Origin: Aquarana catesbeiana
Lineage: Eukaryota; Chordata; Amphibia; Anura; Ranidae
Length of the DNA stretch: 64,000 nucleotides
Direction: 5' to 3'
Assembly (NCBI RefSeq): GCF_042186555.1
Contig: NC_133328.1
Coordinates: 332,116,039 to 332,180,038, forward strand
Made by a program: the position numbers and the translations under genes. The notes under the pieces were generated by a model, which did not search any database, was not told the DNA's origin, and was given only the letters and a program-made list of their open reading frames with translations. This document shows, in pieces, positions 1 through 11,637 of this stretch. Each line of letters begins with the position of its first letter. The first letter of the stretch is position 1.

Positions 1-576
1 AATAAAGGTGCCGCGGCCAATTTTATTCCAACCTGTTGTAGTGTGATTATTTATTATTATATAGTGCAACCTACAATTCCATGAACAGTGGGCGCAATAA
101 AGCACCCGCATCATGGGATTGTGGTTGCCAAAGAAAAAATATTTTATAAAGTTTTAATTTTCAAAAAAAAAAAAAAAGAGGTCACGAGGCAAGGAGCGGG
201 AAAAACGTTTTCTCCTTAGACTAAGAGGCTATATAAGCCTCTGCGTGACAGACCCGCTCACACTTGCCCTGAGGTGGCTTAAGTTTGAGCTCCCCTTCCC
301 TCCCACCCTTGTCGCTGGCACTATTATGTGGTTATGTCACCCTTGAATCAAGGGGGGACTTGTTTTTTATGAATTTAATTTTTCAGCTCGAGTCCTATGA
401 CTGAGCAAGTTAGAATTGGTTTTAATTTGAAAGAATATTTATTTATATTTCATTGGTTTATTTGAATAAAGTTATTTGTTTAATTCTAATACCAATAAAA
501 GTGCCGTGGCCAATTTTATTCCAACCTGTTGTAGTGTGATTATTTATTATTATATAGTGCAACCTACAATTCCATG
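1..576 (+). repeat. Direct repeat enclosing promoter-like DNA; possible LTR or pLTR unit
   Basis: Bases 1-83 recur almost unchanged at 494-576 (a few substitutions), so one repeat unit of about 493 bp and the start of a second are present. The interval carries a TATA box (CTATATAAG, 229-237) downstream of a GC-richer stretch and an AATAAA signal at 465-470 just before the second copy. A promoter, a polyadenylation signal and a terminal direct repeat together suggest a retroelement terminal repeat, for example an LTR, a DIRS-type repeat or a Penelope pLTR. No coding sequence is attached, so I cannot assign a family. The element continues to the left of the window. Confidence 0.5.
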
Positions 577-2759
577 TAGTGTTCATACAGACACTCCATC
601 CTTAGTGCAGATGAGCTCATTCCCTTCCACACACAAACAGCACAGTGACCAAGGAGTTTTGTATCTTTGTGGACAGAGCATGATAGGGATTCAGAGACAC
701 AGGTTCCCCATCAGGTCCACTACCTTGTGAATAATGACAGACAGTGGGCAGATTCCATAGCAAATAAACAGCCTGTTCTAAGCTATAGAATTTTCTCACT
801 TCCTGCTATCAATCACAAGGAGAGAGGACCAGATAGGAAACTAGTTCCTCAGCTTCCCCATCAGGCTCCATGCACTGTCAGCATTACTGGTTGGTAGAAG
901 CCTGTTGGCTGTAAACTGACAGTATTCTCGACAACCAGTGACAGGTGGAGAGGGGAGGAGGTAGCAGCAAAAAACATACCACCCTGCTATACAGCATATG
1001 GAGACAGGCACTCTGCCTGTCTCTGTAAGACAACTTAAAGTTGGTCTTAATAACCTACATTTTCATTATCTTGAGGTAATTCTTCTTTAGTTTGGTGCAG
1101 CCATAACAGATGCCCGCCTACTTCCCCCTTGGCATCAGTTGCTGTCTTGAATGTTAGAGGGGGGAGGTTTGTGGTCCTATTCTGGAAGTCCTGGTTCACA
1201 ATCATCCAGTTCATTAATCCCTCTCTTGGTCTGTGTTGCTGCACTATGGATTACCACCCTCTACCTTGGTGCTGCTCTCCGTTTGCCTAAATATAAATTT
1301 GGATATTCTGTGTACAATACATTCTGACACTTTACTTTCACCTTTGTTTTCTTACCATCTTGTAATAGTGACACTATAAAGAACTACCTGAATCCATGCT
1401 TGTTTCAGTAAAGCTACCAAAATTGGCAACAGGGCTATTTTAATCTGAAGAGCTACACCACCAGGTGCAGTTCAGCCCTAGATGACAGAAAGGCAACAGC
1501 AACCCAAACAACCACTCACCACAACCAAAGCACACAGAGCACCATTCCCCGAATGCACAACACACCGAACCCCGAAGCAGATAGGCCACAGCAGCAGAAG
1601 ACCACACCGCCATCCTTGCCAGCCAAGACGAGAAAACTCCTCACCTCTTTTATTTTAAATACTTTTTGTGTGGTTTTCACCTTACAACCTATAACAGACT
1701 CTTATCAAGGCTACATTTCCTGGTATAGACTATTGTTGTCTCTTTTTAGCTGTTTAATGTACTGTATTACAACAAAAGGCACATTTTACAAAGAAATAAT
1801 ATAATTTGTTAACTTTTAAATGTCCCTTTTTTTGCTAAAAAAAAAAAAAAAAAAACATAATTGGGACCCCCCAAAAAACTGACCCTTAAAGGGGTCCCAT
1901 GGTGTTTTGTACAGAAAAAAATAGCAGGGGAATGTCAATTACAGGCAATTTAAATTGTATGTTTTTTCTTTGGAAATGACACTTTTGCTGTAGCACATTA
2001 TATACAGTACATAAGCCATTTTCAGTTACAGAATCTCCACTGATATGTAGATTCTTTTACAGCACCCTTAAAAAATGCCAATTTCTATTCAGGAGTGCAT
2101 TATTATAAATATGTTTAGACACATGATAATGTGTGCATGTTTTTTCCCCAAGATTAAAGAAAAAAGTATCAAATTAATCTGAATTAAATGCACATTTGCC
2201 TTGGTAAAGGACAAATATACTGTAAATACATATTCGGTGTGTTTCAAGCAGGTTATTTTGCATACTTATTTTTTTTTTTTACATCATTGCTTTGAACTGG
2301 CTTTTATGTCGTGGATAGCTCAGAGAAGAATATGTGTAACCAAAAACATAAAAAGGAAATGTAATTCGTGTCACTGAATTACAATGCATTTCTCTTTTGA
2401 AAATGCTATTCCAAGCCTTCAACTCACAATACCATGTTATTGGATGCCTCAGCACTAGAAAATATCAGACATTTAAGCATTTTTAAATCACATACATATA
2501 TATTCACACATTTGATAACAGTCATACAGTTTGAAGCAGCATATTTTTTAAATCCTATCCTATTTCTTTGAGATATTTAAATTCAACATTAGTGACTGCT
2601 CATCATTTAAACCAGTGATTTTTCCGGTCACAAGTGGCTTAGCTCTTAATGCAAAATGGGGCCTACAGTATTTAAGAATTAAAGCTGGTCATTTGGTTCA
2701 GCATACAGCATTTTAGGCTATTATCATCTTCACATAATACTTAACTGTAAGTAAACTTA
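577..2759. other. Unassigned interval
   Basis: No gene or recognisable transposon protein is seen. It contains an A19 tract (1837-1855) that could be an old retroposon tail, and otherwise AT-rich sequence with only short random ORFs. Confidence 0.5.
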
Positions 2760-3937
2760 TTAACCACTTCCTGACCACCATATAGCAGAATGATGGCCAG
2801 AAAGTGGTTCCATTATCCTAACTGGGCATCATATGACGTTAAGCAGGATAAGTTGTTTGGGGGCACCCCTCGTGGGCATGCAGCCTGGCGATCGGGGCTG
2901 TGGTGTGTCGATCTGACACACCGCATCTCCGATCTAGGTAAACAGCCTCTGACGTAGGCTCTTACCACGTGATCAGCTGTGTCCAATCACAGCTGATTAC
3001 AATGATAACTAGGATGTGCCATTTATCAGCTTTCCTCCATTTACGCTGACAAGACGCGGGTAGAGGAGAGACGATCAGTTGCTCTCCTGACGGGGGGGTC
3101 TGTGCTGATAATCAGCACATTGATTATCAGTGCAGACCCATCAGCAATGCCCACCAGTGCCTGACAGTGATGCCCGACAGTGCCCCACCAGTGATGCTCA
3201 CCTGTATGCCATTCAGTGCCCACCTGTACCCACATCATATGCCAGTCAGTGCCCATAAAGAATGCCAACTAGTGCACATTAGTAATGCCAACCAGTGCCC
3301 ATCAGTAATACCTGCCATTGACTCCTCATCAGTGCTGGCTAACTGTGCCATCTATCAGTGCTGCCAATCAGTGCCTATCATTGCTCATCAGTGCCACCCA
3401 TCAGTGCCCACCATTGCCCATCAGTGCCACCTATCAGGGCCCATCATTGCCGTCCATCAGTGCCCATCATTGCTACCCATCAGTGCCCATCAGTGCTGCC
3501 TATCAGTGCCCATCAGTGCCACCTATCAGTGCCCCTCAGTGCTGCATATTACTGCCTCTTCATCAGTGCCCATCAGTGCCACCTCATCTGTGCTGTGTCA
3601 TCAGTGCTGCCTCATCAGTGCCTGTCAGCGCTGCCTCATCAGTGCACATAAGTGAAGGAGAAAACTTACTCACAAAAAAATTTAACAGAAACAAAGGAAA
3701 CATTTTTTTTTTCAAAATTTTCATTTTTTTTAATTTGTAGCACAAAAAATAAACAAGCCAGTAGTGATCAAATACCACCAGAAGAAAGCTCTATTTTGGG
3801 GGGAAAAAAGATGAAAAATTCATATGGTTATAGTGTCGCATGTCTGCGCAACTGTCATTCAAAGTGCAACAGTGCTAAATGCTAAAAATTGGCCTGGGCA
3901 GGAAGGGGGTAAAAGTGCCCTGTATTGAAGTGGTTAA
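2760..3937 (+). mobile_element. TTAA-flanked non-autonomous element (piggyBac-like ends)
   Basis: The unit is bounded by TTAA on both sides (2760-2763 and 3934-3937), directly followed by the inverted ends CCACTTC (2764-2770) and GAAGTGG (3927-3933). A TTAA target duplication is the hallmark of piggyBac-type insertion, although the 7-bp inverted ends are short. The interior encodes no transposase and contains a long minisatellite. Related starts (TTAAC, then a C/T-rich block leading to GCCGACCAGCC) occur at 53926 and, inverted, at 60733, with a looser relative at 16029. Superfamily assignment is an inference from the TTAA. Confidence 0.6.
3130..3655 (+). repeat. Minisatellite of CATCAGTGCC(C/A)-type units
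   Basis: Dozens of degenerate 10-22 base units built around ATCAGTGCC(C/A) fill this stretch inside the TTAA-flanked element. The array opens all three forward frames and gives long spurious ORFs rich in Ser, Ala, His, Cys and Pro. Units are more degenerate at the left edge and most regular around 3400-3640, as expected for an array that grew inside a transposon and then spread with it. Confidence 0.85.
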
Positions 3938-5211
3938 AAGCCTAAAGCATTATTACTTTCTCTATTAAGTTTATATTATTTACAAACTTTTTTTAACCTT
4001 GTTACTAATTAAAGTTATCTAAACCTCAAAGCAAAATGTATTTTTTTGTATTCCTTTTTTTCAGGCTAAGTTTTTTTTTAATCATATCTGTTGATCTTGC
4101 CAGAAATTCAGTGCTCTTGTAACTTGTGTGCTAAACAGCATAAACAAAGTAATCTCTCTTTTCAGGAAGTAATGGAGATGTAACTCAAACAGAGATGTAA
4201 TGAGGATAAACAAACACAGAAATGTTTGAATTCCAGCCTTTGTGACAACCATGGCATAGATACAGTGGAACAGTGAGTGTAGATATGAAGGGACAAGGAG
4301 TATGTTATCCACAGCATTACCGGGTGGAAAACATTTGAAAAATGCCAGGGGAAAAAAACAAATGCAGCCATCACAACTATAGAATTGTAAACTGAAATAT
4401 TTAAAATGTTGTTTTTGCTTTTACTGTAGATACACAAATGAAAATCAACATTTGCACCCTTGCCCATAAATGGTGGGGAAAAGGTGGAGTTAATAAACCT
4501 TTTCCAGACTATAAAAATATTTGTTCATTTGGAACAACATGCTATTTGAAATTCCTACATGCCTTTTTGCCAATAATACAAAGTGGCAGCTGGAAAATTA
4601 AAGAAAGGTTCTGTCTGGTATGAGACAAAACAATCAAATACTTTAATCAATAACATCCAATGAGTTTGAGTAAAAGTGAGGTTATGAATACTGTAGGCTA
4701 CCTGGAACTTCAAGAGATATTATCACTTGCTACAGTTCATGATAATACTGTATGATTTATAAAAGAGTAAAATGTTTCAAGCATTAATATTGTGTGAAAA
4801 AAATCACATTGTATTTAACATATCAGAAATTCCTCTCTATTGATATTAAAATTTAATTTAGAAACATTTTCATAGATTAAAAAGCAAAATCTTGCTTTAG
4901 CTTTTCTCAGATACAATTTGATGATACCGTAGTCTTGAAGATGGGCGTAGTGTCTATCATATTAATCACTCTTCTTTATTGTACTGTGCCCTTTAGCACT
5001 AAATTGTTGTTTTTAGAAGGTGCAGCTAGGGTAGTTGTTGGCCAGCCCAATGATCAAATGCTTTCAGGTACTTATTTTTATATCACTGGGGCTGCATACT
5101 CATTGGTACTTGCAGTACCAGGATGACATGGGGGGGGGGGGGGGGTGTTAATGTTAAATGTAAAAAACAAAAATAAAAAAATAAAAAAAAAATTACCTAA
5201 AACAAAAAATA
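3938..5211. other. Unassigned AT-rich interval with a poly-G tract
   Basis: No gene is recognised. A run of 16 G (5130-5145) followed by A-rich sequence is the only notable low-complexity feature. Confidence 0.5.
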
Positions 5212-5238
5212 AAGAATAAGCAAAAAGGACATTACTTG

Positions 5239-6802
5239 CAGTGCCTTGAAAATATATTCATACTCACTGAAATTTTGTTACAATTAAAAACTTAAATGTA
5301 TTTTATGTGAAAGATCAACACCAAATGGCACATAATTGTTAAGTGGGGGGAAAAATGATAAATGGTTTTCCACATTTTTTTACAAATTAATATCTGAAAA
5401 GTGTGGTCTGCATTTGTATTCAGCCCCCTTTACTCTGATACCCCTAACTAAAATCTAGTGAAACCAATTGCCTTCAGAAGTCACCTAATTAGTAAATAGG
5501 GTCTACCTGTGTGTAATTTAATCTCAGTATAAATACAGCTGTTCTTTGAAGCCTTCAGAAGTTTGTTAGAGAACCTTAGTGAATAAACAGCATCATGAAG
5601 GCCAAGGAACACACTAGACAGGACAGGGATAAAATTGTGGAGAACTGGAGCAGGGTTAGGTTGTGAAAAATATCCCAAGCTTTGAACATTTCATGGAGTA
5701 CTGTTCAATCCATCATCCAAAAATGGAAAGAGTATAGCACAACTGCAAACCTACCAAGACATGGCCATCCACCTAAACTGACAGGCTGAGCAAGGAGAGC
5801 ATTAATCAGAAATGCAGAAATGCAGAGAAGCAGCCAAGAGGCCCATGGTAACTCTGGAGGAGCTGCAGAGATCCACAGATCAGGTAGGAGAATCTGTCCA
5901 CAGGGCAACTATTAGTCGTGCACTGTTAAAAGAAAGCCATAAGAAGTCCCGTTTGCAGGTTGTGAGAAGCCATGTGGAGGACACAGCAGACATGTAAAAG
6001 AAGGTGCTCTGGTCAGATGAGACAAAAATTGAACTTTTTGGCCTTAAAGCAAAACGTTATGTGTTGTGGAAAACTAACAATGCACATCACCCTGAACACA
6101 CCATTTCCACCGTGAAACATGATGGTGGCAGTATCATGTTGAGGGGATGCTTTTCTCTAGTAGGGACAGGGAAGCTGGTCAGAGTTGATGGGAAGATGGA
6201 TGGAGCCAAATACAGGGCAATCTTAGAAGCAAACTTGTTAGAGTCTACAAAAGACTTGAGACTGGGGTGGAGGTTCACCTACCAACAGGACAACAACCCT
6301 AAACATACAGCCAAAGCTACAATGGAATGGTTTAGATCAAGGCATATTCATGTGTTAGAATGGCCCAGTCAAAGTCCAGACCCTAAATCCAAATGAGACG
6401 TTGTGGCAAGACTTGAAAAATGCTGTTCACAGACACTCTTCATTCAATCTGACAGAGCTTTGGCTATTTTGCAAAGAAGAATGTGCAAACATTTCACTCT
6501 CTAGATGTGCAAGGTTGATAGAGCCATACCCAAAAAAGACCTGCGGCTGTAATTGCAGCAAAAGGTGGTTATACAAAATGTTGACTCAGGGGGGCTGAAT
6601 ACAAATGAACACCACACTTTTCACATATTTATTTGTAAAAAATGTTGAAAACTATTTATCATTTTCCTTCCACTTCACAATTATGTTCCACTTTGTGGTG
6701 GATTATCACATAAAATCCCAATAAAATACATTTAAGTTTTTGGTTGTAACATGAAAAAATTTTGAAAATTTCAAGGTGTATGAATACTTTTTCAAGGCAC
6801 TG
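5239..6802 (+). mobile_element. Tc1-type transposon, nearly full length, inactive
   Basis: The 1564-bp element starts CAGTGCCTTGAAAATATATT and ends with the inverse CAAGGCACTG, the usual Tc1 terminal motif. A TA follows the right end (6803-6804); the left flank is TG, explained by one change in the TA target. Length and terminal sequence fit the vertebrate Tc1 family of about 1.6 kb. The ends also carry longer imperfect inverted repeats (for example AACTTAAATGTATTTTAT near 5290 against ATAAAATACATTTAAGTTTT near 6722). It contains a broken transposase and inserted into the left end of a MITE. Confidence 0.92.
5595..6598 (+). pseudogene. Tc1 transposase pseudogene
   Basis: This encoded a DDE/D transposase of about 340 residues that cuts and pastes the element at TA sites. 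From ATG 5595 the N-terminal DNA-binding part is visible (MKAKEHTRQDRDKIVENWS) but a stop follows quickly. The helix-turn-helix region continues in shifted frames (5812-5997). The catalytic core follows at 6004-6396, with the first Asp in LWSDETKIELFG, then GGGSIMLWGC-like sequence, and the second Asp in QQDNNPKHTA. A frameshift destroys the third motif after WPSQSPD. The C-terminus resumes at 6401-6598 with WQDLKNAVHRH and ends near KMLTQGG. At least two frameshifts and two stops make it non-functional. The family call is secure from the SDETKIELFG and PKHTA motifs. Confidence 0.93.
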
Positions 6803-7245
6803 TACCTTCAGTGAGATTTGTCCCTTGTGCTGTTCCTTCTTTCACCAAAATCCTCCTACTCCAATGCTCTCCCACCCCGCAATCTACAAATATAGGGGCT
6901 GTGATCATCCAGAGTGCCCGAATATGTCCTCTTTTTCTGCCCAGCTGCTCTCTTCGTAGAAAGCTTCTATGATTTAAAGGGGGTCTGTGAATGGAGGACA
7001 GACAGATAAATAATAGGTCACCCCTCCATTCATAGATCATGCTTCATTTATAGAAGCTGAAGTAACCAATCTATGAATGGAGCAACTGGGTGGAAAGGGT
7101 GGGCATAGTAGAGTACTCTCGATAAGTGCCTGTCACAGCTCCTTTGTTCTATTAACCATAACTGACAGAGCGGCAGAATTTGTACATCTCACTGAAGGTA
7201 AGTAATATCCCTTATGCTGATTTCTCAACTCAACAAAGAGACTTT

Positions 7246-7760
7246 TGATTAGAAGAGACAGGGAGAATTCATTCTGAAGCCTGGAGACCAGGTATGGCTG
7301 TCCACAGTTAACCTTAGGCTCCCATGCCCATCAAAGAAATTGGGCCCCAAGTTTTTGGGTCCTTTTCCAGTGAAGAGAAGGATCAATGAGGTGGCCTACG
7401 AGCTGAAACTGCCAGAATCATTTTGGGTACATCCCGTTTTTCATATCTCGCTATTAAAGCCTGCTGTTTCCAATCCCTTCCCAGGATGAGCTATGGATCC
7501 TCCTGACCCTGTAGTGATCGATGGTGAGGAAGAGTTTGAAGTAGAGGCAATAATGTAGAAATTGAAATAATAAAATTCAATACCTCATCAAGTGGAAAGG
7601 GTACCGTTCTGAAGAAAACTCGTGGGAGCCTGAAGGTAACATTCATGCCAAAAGACTGATCCAGTCCTTCAAGAGGTCCCACCCTGAGAAAATTGCCTGG
7701 TTAGGCATCCGGAGGCTGCCCCTTGGGAAAATCTGGCTGGGATCAGTAGTTCATTACCTG
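7246..7760 (+). pseudogene. Ty3/gypsy integrase C-terminus and chromodomain, pseudogene
   Basis: The open stretch 7247-7487 encodes the end of a Ty3/gypsy (chromovirus-type) integrase: KPGDQVWLSTVNLRL, then GPKFLGPF, then VHPVFHISLLKPAV, the standard order of the GPY/F region. After stops a second stretch (about 7575-7740) gives a chromodomain: QYLIKWKGY, then ENSWEPEGNIHAKRLIQSF, with the aromatic and acidic residues used to bind methylated histone tails. The two parts lie in different frames, and TGA and TAG stops lie between them. Everything upstream of the integrase tail is missing, so this is a 3' fragment. The sequence after 7760, with a TTATTTAAA box near 7823, may be the start of its LTR. 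Confidence 0.88.
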
Positions 7761-8508
7761 TCAGTTCGCGATTGCAGGCGCCTATGCGCATGCATACGCA
7801 CGGTTACCAGCGCCAGGCGGGTTATTTAAACACAGCTGCTTCTCCTAAATGTTGCTACCTGATCTACAGCGTTCCTGAGCATTATCTGTTGACCTGATCT
7901 TGTGTATATCCAGCTTGACCTCTGACCTTCTCTGCTATCCCGCGCTAAACAAAAAACTAACACATGTATGGTTGCAAAGGTGCAAAGGTAACCCTTATGT
8001 GAACATATAATATAATGTGACAACACCAAATTAGGTTGATGAATGAAAACAACCTCCCCTTAAGTAAAAGATGAAAACATTGATTATAAAAATTATATAT
8101 AAAAAAAGTCCATGTACAAAAATTATATATAAAAGTCCATATACAAGAAGCCCCCAAAAAAAGTGCAGTAATGTGCAAAAAAAAATTAATTGAATGAAAT
8201 CCCAGATGTGTGGGTCCACCACCATAGATGAAATGCCTGGCCGCTTACCGGAACCCCATGACCCCCCGTTACAGAGGGTCTAACTGGGCATTGTAGTCTT
8301 GTTGCTTCGGGCAACCCAGGAATCAGGATGGAACCGGAATGAAACATCAGAAGCTGTGGTGCGAATGGATCCACAGGGAAAGATAAAGCCCAGCCCTCAA
8401 TGGAATGTTAACATCATGTGGGGAAAACAGAAGAAGGCTCCCATAGTGTAAAATCCAATGGTATTTATTTGAAAAAATGTAATAAACACTCACATATAGA
8501 AAAACAAT
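7761..8508. other. Possible gypsy LTR remnant, then unassigned repeat
   Basis: 7761-7950 follows directly on the gypsy pol end and holds a GGGTTATTTAAACACAGCTGC promoter-like box near 7820, so an LTR start is plausible. 8031-8150 contains a partly duplicated block (AAAATTATATATAAAA twice). 8150-8508 leads into a hammerhead-like motif and may be part of a Penelope-type terminal repeat. No gene is seen. Confidence 0.35.
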
Positions 8509-8551
8509 TCGTCCTCTGATGAAGGGACAGTCTGTGACACCGGCCGGATGA
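8509..8551 (+). ncRNA. Degraded hammerhead-ribozyme-like motif 1
   Basis: Core CTGATGA at 8516-8522. Six bases before the core (TCGTCC, 8509-8514) pair with GGATGA at 8546-8551 (one G-U) to give stem I, leaving T8515 unpaired. ACA/TGT (8527-8529/8533-8535) is a remnant of stem II. The GAA is GAC, and the following ACCGGC is one base from the palindrome ACCGGT. Two core changes and a shortened stem II mean it is very unlikely to be active. Confidence 0.4.
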
Positions 8552-8639
8552 TCACAGGCCGCCCGACCTGCTGGAGTGACAACGACAGAGGGAGGTGATG
8601 CGATGACACCGCAAGCTGAGCGGGACCTTGTTAAAGGGG

Positions 8640-9567
8640 GCTTCCAGATTTCAATAAGCCCCCCACCCGCAGACCCCCACAACCACCAGGCAAGGGTTGT
8701 GGGGATGAGGCCCATGTTAAAGGCATGTGGCCTCATATGGTTCAGGAGGGGGAGCGCTCTCTTGTCCCCCTTCTTTTCCTGCAGCCTGCCAGGTTGCATG
8801 CTAGGAGGGTCTGGTATGGATTTTGGGGGGACCCCTACGCCATTTTTTTTTTAAATTTTGGTGTAGGGTTCCCCTTAAAATCCAAGCCAGACCTGAAGTG
8901 TCTGTTATGGATTGGGGGGGACCCCTACACCATTTTTTTTTTTAATTTGGCACAAGGTTCCCCTTAATTTCAATATCAGACCCGAAGGGCCTGGTATGAA
9001 TTTTAGGGGGACCCCCATGCAATTTTTTTTTATTTTCATTCAGGAGTCCCCTTATTATTCATACCAGACCCAAAGGGCCTGGTAATGGAGGGGGGATCTC
9101 ATGTTCTTTTTTTCAATTATTTGTATCTATATTGGCGAGAACCAACAATACATTACAGCTGCTATCAGTTTTAAATGACAATTTTTCCTTTAGAAATGTC
9201 ATTTTGCTGTGGTACTGTTCTAAACACGGGAAAACTGCTACTTTACAGGCATAATATAGACACCCCCCCAGGCACGATATTTAAAGGAATATTTCATTTT
9301 TATTGTTTCACTTTACGCATTAAAAAAATCACTGCTCCCGAAAAAATGGCCGTTTTAAAAAAAAATGTTTGTATTGATTGGGCACGACCCAGGTCCCCAA
9401 ACACTTTTTTAATGACAATAACTTGCATATAAGCCTTTAAAATTAGCACTTTTGATTATTCATTTTAGTGTCCCATAGACTTTAACGGTCTTTGTGTGTT
9501 CTGCCAAATTTTTTGCCTGTTCGCGTGTTCTGCTGCAAACCGAACAGGAGGGTGTTCGGCTCATCCC
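8640..9567 (+). repeat. Dispersed repeat family R1, copy a
   Basis: This shares its whole organisation with 62143-62930 (inverted) and 63270-63905. All have a block on GGCATGTGGCCT.ATATGGTTCAGGAG, several GGTCTGGTATGGATTTT..GGGGGACCCC segments separated by T-runs, and AAATGACAATTTTTCCTTTAGAAATGTCATTTTGCT. Copies a and b share the terminal GGTGTTCGGCTCATCCC. No coding capacity is seen. The internal GGGGACCCC(T/C)..CCATTTTTTT segment is itself tandemly repeated about four times (8815-9045). Confidence 0.75.
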
Positions 9568-10198
9568 AAGCCCTTGGTATGATTCTGTAATGAAACAGGG
9601 TCAGCACAAACAGATCATCATAACTATTTCAATCCTTATTGCTACTTTTAATGAAGGAATTCGGATTATACAAAAACAAATACATATTTACATGACCATG
9701 CCATAAATATTTGTAAATATCTTGTAATATAATGGTTTTCTATCTGTGATGCTCTGACCAAGTTCTCAATATGCAAATGAGTACCTCAACAAACCTAACA
9801 AGCAGAATAATTATTTGTCAGCATCTCGATATACTGTAATTTCTGGGATCCCAGCATCATAAAGATGTGGTCTGTTTCTATTGATGCTGAAGATCATTGC
9901 TTGCACAACAATATGTAATGGCTGAAGCCAATATTTATGGCTGTAGGGCATAAAGGGATGGCAGGTTTAATTTGTTATGTATGACTATGATGCAAAGGAG
10001 GCAGAGTCATACAGGAATGTCACATGTTTGATTTTTTTTTCTATAGCTTAGTAACCCTACGATACAATAGACTCCAAACACAGTAAGTATTTTCAAATAA
10101 AAAGCTCAATTTACAAAGCTTTAACAAAAAATAATGCTCTCTAAGTTAGCCATGTGACTGTAATTTTCAATTCTCATATCAAAAATGATTAATATAAA
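9568..10198. other. Unassigned AT-rich interval
   Basis: No gene, transposon end or tandem repeat that I can support. Confidence 0.5.
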
Positions 10199-10640
10199 AT
10201 ATTAAGAAGAAGCTCCACCCAAAAGGGGAAGTTCCATGTGTCTGCCTCCTCCTTCCCTCTGCTGCCACATTTGGGAGGGAGCGGGTACCTGGTTTGACAG
10301 GTACCTGCTTCCACTTCCAGCTCAGTTTGTCACAGCAAACTAAGCCAGAACTTTGCCCCCCCGCTCCTTTCCCTGCAGCTGGACCATTCATCACAAAGCG
10401 CAGCGCACTTTGCACATGTGCAGTAGGAAACTGGCGGTGAAGTCGCAAGGCTTCACTGCTGGTTTTCCTCAGCCAAGATGGCGGCTCCAGCACCCAATAG
10501 CCATTTGAAAAATCGGCTCAGTTGAGGACACGGCTGGATTCCTGGACAGGTAAGTGCCTTAATAAAAAAAGTCAGCAGCTACAGTATTTATAGCTGCTGA
10601 CTTAATTTTTTTGGGTGGAGCCTCAAGCTCCTCTTTAAAA
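10199..10640. mobile_element. MITE-like family R2, copy a
   Basis: The ends are inverted: AGAAGCTCCACCCAAAA at the left and TTTTTTTGGGTGGAGCCTC at the right (10610-10628). The same family occurs at 58940-59385, sharing GCACATGTGCAGTAGG, GAAG(T/C)C(G/A)CAAGGCTTCACT, CCTGGACAGGTAAGTG, and a closing hairpin, here GTCAGCAGCTACAGTATTTA then TAGCTGCTGAC. No transposase is encoded. The GGTAAGT after CTGGACAG resembles a splice donor but is part of the repeat in both copies. Confidence 0.7.
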
Positions 10641-11224
10641 TTACTGTCACTTTTTTGAGGATAAGTACATTTATCCTAGTGTGTTAGCTTTGAGAATTAA
10701 AAAAAATCCTTAAAACATAATATCCAGAGACAGAAACAATGAGACGTACTGTACCTCACACCCTCTGAATCCTCATTGGTTTACATAATCATTGGTATAT
10801 CCAGTACTCATAGGGCTGGACTCTCCTATTTCAGTGTTTTTTCTTTCTTTTTCTTTTTTTAATTTACCTATTTATTTATTTTATTCTATATTTTTTTGTT
10901 TGCAATCCCAGCACATATGTGCTTCACAACCAAGCTCCCCCCTTACTCTCCTCCTCCCCCATCCCATAAGGAGAAACTCTATGTCATCTCTTTAGATAGA
11001 TGTAACATGACGTCTAAATATGTTTGTCACCTGTTCATTTTTGGAAATGACAATACTTAATTACCTTGATATTGTTGATTACTTGCCAGAAGTTTTCTGT
11101 TCTCCTAATTGTATATGACTGAACATTTTTAAACACTTGCCACATTGGCAGTGTTTGTTGTAAATGTGTATTCTTTGGAAAAAATTCTAATAAAACCCTT
11201 GAAAAGAGAATAAAAAAAATACCC
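10641..11224. other. Unassigned interval
   Basis: AT-rich sequence with pyrimidine tracts around 10840-10900. No gene is seen. ATTCTAATAAAACCCTTGAAAAGAG (about 11185-11210) looks like the 3' end of an old retroposon. Confidence 0.4.
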
Positions 11225-11610
11225 TAACAGAAAAAAATGTAAAGGCGAACTAAGACCATACACCCTTCTCATCCTTCCTATTCCCCACAGCATTTAAGTC
11301 TAAGGAAACTGAGCTGTTAGAGCCCTTGCAGCAGGTCCAGAGGTCTGGGAATTTATAATTCCCACTCTTCTCCCTCTTCTCTATGAAGCACTTCTGGGAT
11401 GGAACAGAGCAATGGTCAGCATTGCCACAGAGCATTGCTCTAGTCCAGCCTGGAAGTGCTGAGGGAGAACAGCAGACATTTTAAATCCCTGGACCCCTTG
11501 ACCAGCTGCATGGGCATTGACAGCTTAGTATCCCTGGAGGTAAGTACATCAGGAAGTTGGGTGGGTGTGGAGGCTGAATAAAGTTAGTTCACCTTTATAT
11601 TTTTTTCTGT
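11225..11610. mobile_element. MITE with GTAAAGGCGAACTAAG/TTAGTTCACCTTTA ends
   Basis: AAAAAATGTAAAGGCGAACTAAG at the left is inverted at the right as TTAGTTCACCTTTATATTTTT (about 11586-11606). A second TGTAAAGGTGAACTAACACTT follows immediately, so the right end is duplicated. There is no coding capacity. Confidence 0.6.
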
Positions 11611-11637
11611 AAAGGTGAACTAACACTTTAAGCCTAA

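Larger units (their letters stand above)
5212..7215. mobile_element. Palindromic MITE split by a Tc1 insertion
   Basis: The right end (7186-7212) reads ATCTCACTGAAGGTA then AGTAATATCC. Its reverse complement continues from GGATATTACTT into ACCTTCAGTGAGAT. The matching left end is cut in two: GGACATTACTT lies at 5228-5238 and TACCTTCAGTGAGAT at 6803-6817. Removing the Tc1 element (5239-6802) restores an inverted-repeat element of roughly 440 bp. Fifteen bases match perfectly between 6803-6817 and 7186-7200. The outer limits are approximate because the palindrome fades around AATAAG/CTTAT. Confidence 0.7.

Noticed and set aside
3167..3740. Long overlapping ORFs in all three forward frames, rich in Ser, Ala, His and Cys
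   Set aside because: They are translations of the ATCAGTGCC minisatellite, which happens to lack stops in each frame.
10535..10560. CTGGACAGGTAAGTG as a splice donor
   Set aside because: The same words occur in the other R2 copy at 59296, so they belong to the repeat; no exon is attached.
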